Shown here piece by piece: positions 8,526 to 16,176 of a stretch of DNA of 64,000 nt. Source of the DNA: Actinomycetes bacterium (GTDB lineage: Bacteria; Actinomycetota; Actinomycetes; Actinomycetales; Microbacteriaceae); the NCBI GenBank assembly GCA_023386365.1, contig JAEWJX010000096.1, forward strand, positions 23,942 through 87,941, in the 5' to 3' direction. A model generated the notes under the pieces. The model ran no database searches and had not been told where the DNA came from. It saw only the letters and a list, made by a program, of their open reading frames with translations. A program made the translations under genes and the position numbers. Position 1 is the stretch's first letter; every line of letters starts with the position of its first letter.

Positions 8526-9821
8526 TTACTGCTTCACCAGCTGGTCGAAGAGCACCATGGCGGCATCCCAGGCGGCTGCGCCGTCCGTGATCTCGCCCTG
8601 GCTGATCTGGTCGAGGACGGGTCCGAAGACGTTGTCCTGGATGACCGAGTCCTCCGGTCCCTTGACCTGGGCGACGACGCCCTTCGCGCGGTTGGTGAAG
8701 ATCTCGCCCACGGGAGCGTCGTTGAAGAACGCGTTCACCGAGTCACCGACCAGCTCCTGGCCCTCGAGGGTCGAGGGGAAGGGTCCGGCAGCTTCGAAGG
8801 CAGCAGCCTGCTGCGCCGGCTCGGCGAGCCAGAGCGCGAGGTCGGCCGCAGCCTCCTTGTGCTCGGACGACTCGGAAACACCGAGGAACGCGCCACCCCA
8901 GTTGGCAGCGCCACCGGGGAGGACGTCAGCGAAGTCCCAGCCGGTGCCGGTGGTGCCGGCGTCGTAGTAGCCGCTCACCACACCGAGCATCCAGGAGGGG
9001 CAGGTGTAGACCGCGAAGTCGTCAGCCTTGGCCTGGTCGCCGACACCCCAGCCGGGGAGGCCCGCGCCGATGTTGGCGTTGGCGACGATCAGGTCGAGCT
9101 GGCCCTGGAGGGCGGCGTTGTCCTTGACGTTCAGCGTGACGCCGTCAGCCTTGTAGTAGCCCTCGTCCTGCTGGTTCACGAAGGAGTTCCAGAAGAACGA
9201 CGGGTTGTGGTAGAACGCCTTGCCGGTCGCGGCGGTGTACTCCTGGCCGAACTCGAAGAACGACTCCCAGGTGGCGTCCTCGCCGCCGATGGCGGCAGCG
9301 AAGCCCTCGCGGTCGCCGGGCAGGCCGGCCGCCTCGAAGAGGTCTCCACGGAAGCAGAGGCCCTGCGGTCCGATGTCGAGGCCGGCGCCGAAGACGCGTC
9401 CCTCACCGTCGGTGCCCTGGGCGTACTTCCAGTCGAGCCACTGGTCCTTGTTGTCTTCGATGCCGTAGTCGCGCAGGTCGACGAACGCGTCGGAGACCTC
9501 GCGGATCGTGGAGAGCCAGCCCTCCTCGATCGCGACGACGTCGCTGAGGCCGGTGCCGGCCGCGATCTTCGCGTAAGCGTCGTCGCGCGCCGCGCCGCCG
9601 TTCTCGAGGTTGGTCGCCTCGATGGTGACGTTCGGGTGCTCCTCTTCGTACGCCTCGTAGTTCACGTCGATACCCATGGTGCCGAAGGTCGTGATGGTGA
9701 GGGTGATGGGCTCGTCGCTGTTGCCACCGTTGTCCGTCGTCTGGCACCCGGTGAGAACCAGGGCGAGGGAGGCGGTACCGGCGATCGCAGCGACTGTGGC
9801 GGTGCGTCGTGAGAACTTCAC
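8526..9821 (-). CDS. cebE: Cellobiose-type ABC transporter substrate-binding lipoprotein
   Basis: A 431-aa extracellular solute-binding protein (family 1). The N-terminus has a KFSRR charged region, a hydrophobic core and the lipobox LTGC with Cys26, so it is lipid-anchored outside the membrane. The GTG at 9821 is chosen because AAAGGAG lies 5 nt upstream; the frame is open further upstream without a ribosome site. It binds the sugar and delivers it to CebF-CebG. It is the first gene of the operon and sits directly behind the CebR-type operators. Confidence 0.93.
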   Translation of the reverse strand: MKFSRRTATVAAIAGTASLALVLTGCQTTDNGGNSDEPITLTITTFGTMGIDVNYEAYEEEHPNVTIEATNLENGGAARDDAYAKIAAGTGLSDVVAIEEGWLSTIREVSDAFVDLRDYGIEDNKDQWLDWKYAQGTDGEGRVFGAGLDIGPQGLCFRGDLFEAAGLPGDREGFAAAIGGEDATWESFFEFGQEYTAATGKAFYHNPSFFWNSFVNQQDEGYYKADGVTLNVKDNAALQGQLDLIVANANIGAGLPGWGVGDQAKADDFAVYTCPSWMLGVVSGYYDAGTTGTGWDFADVLPGGAANWGGAFLGVSESSEHKEAAADLALWLAEPAQQAAAFEAAGPFPSTLEGQELVGDSVNAFFNDAPVGEIFTNRAKGVVAQVKGPEDSVIQDNVFGPVLDQISQGEITDGAAAWDAAMVLFDQLVKQ

Positions 9822-9859
9822 GGTCACTCCTTTGTGTGCGTGGATGGGATGCGATCTCT

Positions 9860-9875
9860 GTGAGAGCGCTCCCAC
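9860..9875. promoter_or_regulatory. CebR-type operator, proximal copy (imperfect)
   Basis: GTGAGAGCGCTCCCAC is one mismatch from a perfect palindrome. It is centred 25 bp from the next copy and matches the CebR/CelR box TGGGAGCGCTCCCA in all but one position. Confidence 0.85.
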
Positions 9876-9884
9876 GATCGGGCT

Positions 9885-9900
9885 GTGGGAGCGCTCCCAC
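9885..9900. promoter_or_regulatory. CebR-type operator, perfect palindrome
   Basis: GTGGGAGCGCTCCCAC is a perfect 16-bp palindrome containing the exact 14-bp CebR/CelR box. It lies just downstream of the predicted cebE transcription start. Confidence 0.9.
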
Positions 9901-9913
9901 GAAATCGTTGGTC

Positions 9914-9943
9914 AGACTACGCAGCCATTTCCGGGCCTGTCAA
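9914..9943 (-). promoter_or_regulatory. cebE promoter
   Basis: On the minus strand there is a consensus -35 TTGACA (complement of 9938-9943), an 18-nt spacer and a -10 TAGTCT (complement of 9914-9919). The predicted start near 9907 places both proximal operators inside the leader, suiting repression by a LacI-type protein. Confidence 0.65.
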
Positions 9944-10018
9944 CACGGATTTCGGCAACGAAATGGCAACGACGGAAAAACCCAGGTCAGGGGCGGGTAA
10001 TTTCCGCAATCGTTACCA

Positions 10019-10034
10019 AAGAGAGCGCTCCCAC
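10019..10034. promoter_or_regulatory. CebR-type operator, distal upstream copy
   Basis: AAGAGAGCGCTCCCAC carries the same GAGCGCTC core 134 bp upstream of the perfect operator, beyond the -35 element. It may be an auxiliary site for DNA looping. Its relevance to the divergent gene at 10118 is less likely, because that gene's -10 is about 70 bp away. Confidence 0.7.
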
Positions 10035-10117
10035 GGAGGCAGGTGGACCACCCCGTCCACCCCCCGCCCGGGGAGTCCATCCGGGGAATTCGGAGGGACC
10101 GGCGGTACCCTACGCAG

Positions 10118-11398
10118 GTGGCAATCCAGGAGACCGAGCGACCCGAGACGGCGCCCCCGCTGACCCGCCCGCGACGCTCCAGCCGCCGCGTGCGCCGCCG
10201 CCGCACCGTCGTCATCATCGTCGGCGCACTCGCCGTCGTCCTCCTCGTCATCGGGGTCGTCGTCGTACCCCCGATCGTGTCGCGGGCCGCCGCCGTCAGC
10301 CGCTACGACGCCGCCGCCGCCAAAGTCGGCGAACTCCGCACACAGCTCGACGAGGCGTACACCGCCTCCGGAGGAACCGGCTCCCCCGCCGCCTCCCTCG
10401 ACGCCGCCGACGCCGTCATCGCCAGCGGCAGCGCCCTCGTCACCGCCGACGCCGCAGCCGCCTTCCAGACCGCCGTCGACGACGCCGCCGCACAGCTCGG
10501 CGGCGACCAGTCCGCCATCCTCACCCGGCCCGCGCTCGACACCGACAGCGCCACCGTCGCCGAACTCGACGCCGAATCGACCATCCTCGAGAACGGCCTC
10601 GACGGCCTCCGCGCCACCGTCGCCGACGCCCCCGACAAGGTCGCCGCAGCCGCCCAAGGCATCGCCACCGGATGGGACGGTCTCCGCACCGCCGTGCAGA
10701 CCGAAGGCATGCGCATCCTCGATGTGTACGCCGACGCCGAGAAGCCCACCGAAGACGCCCTCTACCAGGCGCTCACCGCCTTCCAGGAGGCGCCCGCCGA
10801 CCAGGCCGGCACCACCCTCGACGCCGCCACCACCGCATCCGCCGCCGTCATCGCCAACGCGCAGGCCTACCGCGACCAGATCGTCGCCGCCGCCACCGGC
10901 ACCAGCAGCCAGCCCACCGCCGGCAACGTCGACGCCCAACTCGACTACCTGCTCACCTACTGGCAGAACTACAACCTCGCCGAATGGGGCGACTACAACC
11001 CCCTCGGCGGCGACTGCGTCAACTTCACCAGCCAAGGCCTCATCGCCCGCGGATGGCAGATGGACGACCGCTGGAGCTCGCCCGGCGCCAACGGCATGGC
11101 CACCAAGCCGTGGATCTCCACCACCGCCATGGAGGCCTACCTCAAATCGCAAGGCTTCGTCTCCAACGACAACGACCACCTCGACCGGGTGCGCCCCGGC
11201 GACGTCGGCATCTTCGACTGGGGCGAGAAAGGCCCCGGCGTCGACCACACCATGACCGTGTCAAAAGTCGAATACACGGCCGACGGACCCGTCGTCTACT
11301 TCGTCAGCCACAACTCCGACGGCGACTACCGCGAACTCCAGTACACGCTCTTCACGCAGCACCAAGACTCGAAGGTGCGGATCTACTCGATCCCGTAG
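10118..11398 (+). CDS. Membrane-anchored amidase-domain (cysteine hydrolase) protein
   Basis: A 426-aa protein. A basic N-terminus (RRVRRRR) is followed by one transmembrane span (about residues 30-55) and an Ala-rich helical region of about 200 residues. The C-terminal domain resembles the putative amidase fold (Pfam Amidase_6, NlpC/P60-like). Cys300 in GGDCVNFTSQ and His377 in GVDHTMTV look catalytic, and SHNSDGDY resembles the third block. It is probably a cell-wall amide or peptide hydrolase on the outer face. The GTG at 10118 is preferred over one at 10043: a TACCCT -10 (10106-10111) lies 6 nt upstream and the frame from 10043 gives an unlikely leader. Confidence 0.78.
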   Translation: MAIQETERPETAPPLTRPRRSSRRVRRRRTVVIIVGALAVVLLVIGVVVVPPIVSRAAAVSRYDAAAAKVGELRTQLDEAYTASGGTGSPAASLDAADAVIASGSALVTADAAAAFQTAVDDAAAQLGGDQSAILTRPALDTDSATVAELDAESTILENGLDGLRATVADAPDKVAAAAQGIATGWDGLRTAVQTEGMRILDVYADAEKPTEDALYQALTAFQEAPADQAGTTLDAATTASAAVIANAQAYRDQIVAAATGTSSQPTAGNVDAQLDYLLTYWQNYNLAEWGDYNPLGGDCVNFTSQGLIARGWQMDDRWSSPGANGMATKPWISTTAMEAYLKSQGFVSNDNDHLDRVRPGDVGIFDWGEKGPGVDHTMTVSKVEYTADGPVVYFVSHNSDGDYRELQYTLFTQHQDSKVRIYSIP

Positions 11399-11497
11399 CG
11401 CTGGTCGCGGGGTGCCGGACGGCACCCCGCTGCGACTTCTGACTTCCGCCGGTTGGGGAGCGTTCGACGGAGTCGACCGTGTGTCGAAACCCGCAAG

Positions 11498-11643
11498 TCA
11501 AGGACTCCGCATCCCAAATCAAGGAACCTGTGTGACCGGAGTGGCGGATGAGGCCCGGCAGCCACATCCGCCACACGCACTCCTTGATTTGGGATGCGGA
11601 GTCCTTGATTTGGGATGCGGAGTCCTTGATTTGGGAGAGGTCG
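11498..11643. repeat. Long inverted repeat plus 21-bp direct repeats
   Basis: A perfect 28-bp inverted repeat (11498-11525 with 11581-11608) encloses a 55-nt spacer with a nested 10-bp inverted repeat (11541-11550 with 11565-11574). The right arm continues as 21-bp direct repeats of TCCTTGATTTGGGATGCGGAG (starts at 11581, 11602 and 11623, the last truncated). The element fills the gap between two convergent genes and is noticeably less GC-rich than its surroundings. Confidence 0.9.
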
Positions 11644-11663
11644 GGGTCGGGGTCGGGGTCGGG
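11643..11663 (+). repeat. GGGGTC hexamer run (possible G-quadruplex)
   Basis: Three GGGG runs and one GGG separated by TC follow directly after the direct repeats, fitting the four-tract G-quadruplex pattern on the plus strand. It lies just beyond the stop of the SDR gene. Confidence 0.6.
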
Positions 11664-11672
11664 CGCGGGCAG

Positions 11673-12338
11673 CTAGAAGCGGGCGGAGAATCCGCCGTCG
11701 GAGTGCAGCAGCTGACCGCTCACCCAGCGGCCCTCCGGCGACACCAAGAACGCGACCACGCCCGCCACATCCGCCGGCTGCCCCAGCCGACCACTCGGGT
11801 GCATGCCGGTGAGGTGCTCACGGATGCCGTCATCCATCCACCCGGTGTCGACCGGACCCGGGTTCAGCACGTTGGCCGAGATCCCAAGCGGGCCGAACTC
11901 ACGGGCTGCCGAGATGACGATCCGGTCGAGCGCCCCCTTCGAGGCGCCGTACGGGAGGTTGCCGGTGGTCGCGTCGCTGGTGAGAGCCACGATCGCACCG
12001 CCACCATCCGGTACCTGCCGCGCGAACGCCGCGATCGCCAGCAGCGACGCTCGCGCGTTGACCGCCACGTGCAGGTCGAAGCTCTCCGCCGTGGTGTCGA
12101 GGATGCCGGTCTCCACATCGTGCGCGTGACTCAGCACCAGCGCCGTGATCGGCCCGTGCTGGGCGACGACCTCGCGGATCAACCGCTCGGGCCCGTCCGC
12201 CGTCGACAGGTCCGCGGGCACGTCGGCATCACGCAGGTCGGAGGTGACGACCGTCCACCCGTCGGCGCGCAGCCGCGGCACGATCCCCGCCGCGATGCTG
12301 TTCGCGCGGGCGGCTCCGGTGACGAGAGCGACAGGCAT
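11673..12338 (-). CDS. Short-chain dehydrogenase/reductase (SDR)
   Basis: A 221-aa Rossmann-fold oxidoreductase. The nucleotide-binding part starts VALVTGAARANSIAA, an atypical variant of the TGxxxGxG motif. The catalytic lysine region is YGASKGALDRI, and the classical PG motif follows in NPGPVDTGWMDDG. Substrate unknown. The start codon is 10 nt after the hmuV TAG stop. That TAG belongs to a TAGGGT -10-like element (complement of 12346-12351) 7 nt from the ATG, so a separate leaderless transcript is possible in addition to read-through from lplA-hmuUV. Confidence 0.88.
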   Translation of the reverse strand: MPVALVTGAARANSIAAGIVPRLRADGWTVVTSDLRDADVPADLSTADGPERLIREVVAQHGPITALVLSHAHDVETGILDTTAESFDLHVAVNARASLLAIAAFARQVPDGGGAIVALTSDATTGNLPYGASKGALDRIVISAAREFGPLGISANVLNPGPVDTGWMDDGIREHLTGMHPSGRLGQPADVAGVVAFLVSPEGRWVSGQLLHSDGGFSARF

Positions 12339-12348
12339 GGGCTCGACC

Positions 12349-13110
12349 CTAGCGGCGCGGGATGATCAGCGGACGCCCGTCGCGCACCAGCACCTCGACG
12401 TCGACCGCGTACACCTCCGACACGAGCTGCTCGGTGAGCACCTCCACGGGGGCGCCGAGCGCCCGGATGCGGCCGTCCTGCATGAGCGCCACCCGATCCG
12501 CGTACGCCCCGGCCAGCGACAGGTCGTGCAGCACCACCACGACGGTGCGGCCCTCCTCGGCCAGTTCCCGCGCGATCCGCAGCACGTCCTCCTGGTGGCG
12601 CAGGTCGAGCGCGGCGGTCGGCTCGTCGAGCAGCACCACCGGGGTGTCCTGGGCGAGCACCCGCGCGAGCGACACCCGGGCGCGCTCACCGCCGGACAGC
12701 TCCGTGAAGCGCCGGTCGCGCAGATGCACCACGTCGGTGCGGTGGGTGGCCGTGTCGACCGCGTCCGCATCCCGCTCCCGCTCGGCGACCCGCGCCCACG
12801 GGCTGCGGCCCATCTCGACCACCTCGGACACCAGGAACGGGAAGCTCACCGCGTTGTCCTGGGTGAGCATCGAACGCACCCGCGCCAGTTCGAGCGGCGG
12901 GTAGTCGCCGACAGGCCGGTCGCCGACGATGACGCGCCCCGCATCCGGCCGCCGCTCCCCCGACAGCGCGGCGAGCAGCGTCGACTTGCCGGCCCCGTTG
13001 GGGCCGACCAGCGCCAACAGTTCGCCGGTCGGCACCTCGAGGTCGACCTCCTGCACCACCGACCGTCCGCCCAGCTCGATCGAGACGCCTTCGGCGCGGA
13101 TGCCGGTCAT
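12349..13110 (-). CDS. hmuV: Heme/iron ABC transporter ATP-binding protein
   Basis: A 253-aa ABC ATPase. It has Walker A GPNGAGKST near residue 37, signature LSGGE, Walker B VVLLDEPT, and a switch His in VLHDLSLA. The sequence best fits the FecE/HmuV class. The ATG at 13110 overlaps the hmuU stop by 4 nt (ATGA). It energises import through HmuU. Together with hmuU and the iron-boxed promoter before lplA this is an iron-regulated heme or siderophore importer. The binding protein is not in this operon but probably the lipoprotein encoded at 25751. Confidence 0.9.
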   Translation of the reverse strand: MTGIRAEGVSIELGGRSVVQEVDLEVPTGELLALVGPNGAGKSTLLAALSGERRPDAGRVIVGDRPVGDYPPLELARVRSMLTQDNAVSFPFLVSEVVEMGRSPWARVAERERDADAVDTATHRTDVVHLRDRRFTELSGGERARVSLARVLAQDTPVVLLDEPTAALDLRHQEDVLRIARELAEEGRTVVVVLHDLSLAGAYADRVALMQDGRIRALGAPVEVLTEQLVSEVYAVDVEVLVRDGRPLIIPRR

Positions 13111-14159
13111 GCCCATCCGCCCGACGCCCGACGCTGCCGCCACAGCAGGAAGAAGAAGAACGGGCCGCCGATGAGCGACGTGAGCAGACCGATCGGCAGC
13201 TCCGCCCCCGGCACGAGGGTGCGCGACAGCAGGTCGGCGACGACGATCAGCAGCGCACCGCCGATCGCGCTCGCCACCAGCAGGGCGCGATGCGACGGCC
13301 CGATGATCATGCGCATCAGGTGCGGCACCACCAGGCCCACGAACGCGATGATGCCCACGAACGCGACGGCCGCACCGGTGAGCAGGGCGACGAGCACGAT
13401 CGACCAGAACCGCAGCCGCTCCACATGGATGCCGAGGTGGCGGGCGTTGCGCTCCCCCAGCGCCAGCAGGTCGTAGCGTCGACCCAGCCACACGGCGATC
13501 ACCGTGCCGATCGCCGCCACCACGAGCACGAACAGCGACTCGCGCCACAGCGACCCGGAGAGCGACCCGAGCTGCCAGAACACGATCTGCTCGCGGCTGG
13601 CGGTGCCGGCCATGAACAGCAGGAACGCGAGGCCCGCCCCACCGAACGCGTTCACCGCGATACCTGTGAGCAGCAGCGTCACCACCTCGGTGCGGCCGTT
13701 GGCGCGCGACACCCCGTAGACGAGCAGCGTCGCCGCGAGACCGCCCGCGAACGCGAGCACCGCGATCGTCCACTCGCCGTACGCGAGCAGCCCGGTGACG
13801 ATCGCGAGCGCCGCACCCAGGGCGGCACCCGACGAGACACCGACGACGCCCGGCTCGGCGAGCGGGTTGCCGAAGATCGCCTGCATCACGGCTCCCGCGA
13901 TCGCCAGCGCGGCGCCGACGGCCATCGCCATCACGATCCGCGGGAACCGGATCACCCAGAGCGCGGCCTCCGTCGTCGGGTCGTCGGATGCCCACGCGTT
14001 CGGGATGCCGATGGCGCGCAGCAGCGAGCCGACCACCTCCGCGGGGCTCACCGAGAACTGGCCGACCACCGCCGACACCAGCACGGCGACGACGAGCAGC
14101 AGGGCGAGCGAGATCCCGAGGATCGTGCGTCGCCGGGCGAGATGGGCGACGCGGCTCAC
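13107..14159 (-). CDS. hmuU: Heme/iron ABC transporter permease (FecCD family)
   Basis: A 350-aa FecCD/BtuC-family permease with about ten membrane spans. It shows the family block NPLAEPGVVGVSSGA near residue 100 and the cytosolic VGLVVPHLMRMIIGPSHR near residue 265, which contacts the ATPase. The start is the GTG at 14159, overlapping the lplA stop by 4 nt (GTGA); an upstream extension of the open frame runs antisense through lplA and is not real. Heme rather than siderophore is inferred from the hmuT-like protein elsewhere in the window. Confidence 0.9.
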   Translation of the reverse strand: MSRVAHLARRRTILGISLALLLVVAVLVSAVVGQFSVSPAEVVGSLLRAIGIPNAWASDDPTTEAALWVIRFPRIVMAMAVGAALAIAGAVMQAIFGNPLAEPGVVGVSSGAALGAALAIVTGLLAYGEWTIAVLAFAGGLAATLLVYGVSRANGRTEVVTLLLTGIAVNAFGGAGLAFLLFMAGTASREQIVFWQLGSLSGSLWRESLFVLVVAAIGTVIAVWLGRRYDLLALGERNARHLGIHVERLRFWSIVLVALLTGAAVAFVGIIAFVGLVVPHLMRMIIGPSHRALLVASAIGGALLIVVADLLSRTLVPGAELPIGLLTSLIGGPFFFFLLWRQRRASGGWA

Positions 14160-15205
14160 GGGACCCGGTACAGCCACTCGTCGGTGCCGAACTTCTCGGC
14201 CACCAGCTGTTCGGCCCGCGCGTACTCCTCGGGCGTGATCTCGCCGTCGTGCAGTCCGTGCAGCGAACGGAACGTCGACACCATCCGCTCGATGATCTCG
14301 GCACGCGGCAGCCCCGTCTGGCTGCGGAGCGGGTCGACCCGCTTTTGCGCCGACTTGGTGCCCTTGTCGCTCAGCTTCTCGCGCCCGATCCGCAGCACCT
14401 GCACCATCTTCTCGGCGTCGAGGTCGTAAGACATGGTCACGTGGTGCAGCACGGCGCCGTCGGCGAGCCGCTTCTGCGCGGCGCCGCCGATCTTGCCGGC
14501 GGGGCTCGCGATGTCGTTGAGCGGCTGGTAGGTGGCTTTGATGCCGAGGCTGCGCAGCGCCACCAGCACCCAGTCGTCGAGGAACGCGTAGCTCTCGGCG
14601 AAGCTCATGCCCTGCACGAGGTCGGTGGGGGCGTACAGCGAGTAGGTGATGATCGCGCCGGCCTCCATGAACATGGCGCCACCACCGGAGATGCGACGCA
14701 CCACCGGGAAGCCGAACTTCGCCGCGTTCTCGGCATCCACTTCGTTCTTCACCGACTGGAAGCTGCCGATGACGACGGCCGACTTGTCCCACTCCCAGAT
14801 GCGCAGGGTCGGCTTGCGGCGGCCGGCGGCCACCTCTTCGGCGAGCACCTGGTCGAGGGCGAGGTGGGTGGCGGGGTCGAGCGGCCCCGGATGCACGAGC
14901 TCCCAGTCGTAGTCGGACCAGCCGGTGGCGCGGTGCACGGCGCGACGCACCGCGGTGGCGACAGCTTCGGGCGAGAAGCCCAACATGACCGCACCCTCGG
15001 GGAGCGCCGACTGAACGGCGGCGGCGATCGTCTTGCCGTCGGCGTCGCCCGGCAGACCGGTCAGCGCGGCATCGATCGCGGGGAGCGCGTCGTCGGGTTC
15101 GAGGAAGAAGTCACCCGACAGTCGGACGTTCGCGAGGCGGCCGTCTTCGACGTCGAGGTCGACCACGACGAGCTTGCCGCCCGGCACCTTGAACTCGCCA
15201 TGCAC
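14156..15205 (-). CDS. lplA: Lipoate-protein ligase A with the accessory domain at the N-terminus
   Basis: A 349-aa ligase that activates lipoate with ATP and attaches it to lysines of 2-oxoacid dehydrogenases and GcvH. The catalytic biotin/lipoate ligase fold lies at about residues 85-300, with RRISGGGAMF and KIGGAAQKR as the lipoyl-AMP binding blocks. The first 80 residues (HGEFKVPGGKLVVVDL...) look like the accessory C-terminal domain of E. coli LplA, so domain order is permuted. GTG start at 15205: TAGGAT (complement of 15212-15217) ends 6 nt upstream and gives a leaderless start. It is first in an iron-boxed operon with hmuU and hmuV. Confidence 0.88.
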   Translation of the reverse strand: MHGEFKVPGGKLVVVDLDVEDGRLANVRLSGDFFLEPDDALPAIDAALTGLPGDADGKTIAAAVQSALPEGAVMLGFSPEAVATAVRRAVHRATGWSDYDWELVHPGPLDPATHLALDQVLAEEVAAGRRKPTLRIWEWDKSAVVIGSFQSVKNEVDAENAAKFGFPVVRRISGGGAMFMEAGAIITYSLYAPTDLVQGMSFAESYAFLDDWVLVALRSLGIKATYQPLNDIASPAGKIGGAAQKRLADGAVLHHVTMSYDLDAEKMVQVLRIGREKLSDKGTKSAQKRVDPLRSQTGLPRAEIIERMVSTFRSLHGLHDGEITPEEYARAEQLVAEKFGTDEWLYRVP

Positions 15206-15228
15206 CCGTCCATCCTAGATGCGCCGGG

Positions 15229-15242
15229 TTAGGCGTGCCTAA
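15229..15242. promoter_or_regulatory. DtxR/IdeR-type iron box before lplA-hmuUV
   Basis: TTAGGCGTGCCTAA is a 14-bp palindrome with TTAGG and CCTAA half-sites separated by 4 nt. It resembles the core of the DtxR/IdeR consensus. It covers the expected -35 position for the -10 TAGGAT at 15212-15217, so binding would block transcription under iron-replete conditions. Confidence 0.75.
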
Positions 15243-15248
15243 GTCGGG

Positions 15249-16115
15249 CTACCCCCGCGCGGGGAGGTGTGCGTCGAGCCAGGCCACCACATCCGCCTGC
15301 ACCTCGAGGTGGTTGGTCTCGTTGAGCATCTCGTGGCGACCGCCGGGGTAGATGGTGACCGTCACATCCGTGAGGGGTCCGCGGTGGCGGTAGGCGTCGG
15401 CCAGCACCTGGACGCTCTTCGGGCCGCCGAGGGTGTCCTCCTCGCCGATCATGATGAGCATCGGCAGGTCGCGGGCCAACTTCTTCGGGGTGCCGAGTAG
15501 CCGCAGCGCCTCCCGGAAGCCGAACAGTTTCGCCACCTTCGCGTCGAAGGTGAGCGGGTCGGCGGCGAAGGCGGTCGCCACCTCCGGGTCGCGGCTGAGC
15601 CACTCGTAGCCGCTGCCGCCGGGCTGCCGGTGTCGCTTGCTGAGGTCGCCGCTGTTCATGCGGAGGGGCGTGCGGTAGGCGGTGCCCGAGAGCACGACCG
15701 CGTCGTAGTCGTCCGCATCCGTTCCGATGATCTTCTGGGCGAACAGGGAACCGAGGCTGTGGCCGAACAGCACCAGCGGCAGGTCGGGGTTCTCGTCGCG
15801 GATGATGCCGGTGAGCTGCTGGATGGCGGCGATCGCCGCGCGCACACCGCCCGGCCCGAGCGACCCCAGCTTGGTGTGGTCGCCGCCCCACTGCTCGAGC
15901 CCGGTGGCGCCGTGCCCGCGGTGGTCGTCGGCGTACACGGTGTAGCCGGCCGCGGCGAGCGACCGCGCGAAACGGTCGTAGCGGGAGGCGTACTCCCCCA
16001 CCCCGTGCAGAAGTTGCACGACGGCCCGCGGCGACGACGCCTCCCACACATAGAAGTGGATCGTCACCCCGTGGGCGTCGACGAAGGTGCGGGACGTTCG
16101 GGTCGTCTCGGTCAT
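15249..16115 (-). CDS. Monoacylglycerol-lipase-like alpha/beta hydrolase
   Basis: A 288-aa alpha/beta hydrolase of the lysophospholipase/monoglyceride-lipase group (Hydrolase_4). The oxyanion block LLHGVGEYASRY, the DDHRGHG segment and the nucleophile elbow GHSLGS are typical. The acid is probably in GEEDTLGG and the histidine in GGRHEMLNE. It likely cleaves monoacylglycerols or related lipids in the cytosol or at the membrane. The ATG at 16115 is chosen because GGGAGG lies 5 nt upstream. It is divergent from the MFS transporter. Confidence 0.88.
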   Translation of the reverse strand: MTETTRTSRTFVDAHGVTIHFYVWEASSPRAVVQLLHGVGEYASRYDRFARSLAAAGYTVYADDHRGHGATGLEQWGGDHTKLGSLGPGGVRAAIAAIQQLTGIIRDENPDLPLVLFGHSLGSLFAQKIIGTDADDYDAVVLSGTAYRTPLRMNSGDLSKRHRQPGGSGYEWLSRDPEVATAFAADPLTFDAKVAKLFGFREALRLLGTPKKLARDLPMLIMIGEEDTLGGPKSVQVLADAYRHRGPLTDVTVTIYPGGRHEMLNETNHLEVQADVVAWLDAHLPARG

Positions 16116-16176
16116 GTGGGCCTCCCTGCCGATTGCGAGCGTAGCGCCCAGCCCGCGCCCGGAGAACAGGAGCATG

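Noticed and set aside
10019..10034. CebR box as operator of the amidase gene at 10118
   Set aside because: The box lies about 70 bp upstream of that gene's -10 on the side of the cebE promoter; a looping site for cebE is the simpler reading.
11581..11643. Possible CRISPR array
   Set aside because: Only 2.7 directly abutting copies without spacers and no cas genes; it is a tandem repeat.
13107..14792. N-terminally extended frames of hmuU and hmuV
   Set aside because: The extensions run through the neighbouring genes in the wrong frame; GTG 14159 and ATG 13110 give 4-nt overlaps and normal family lengths.
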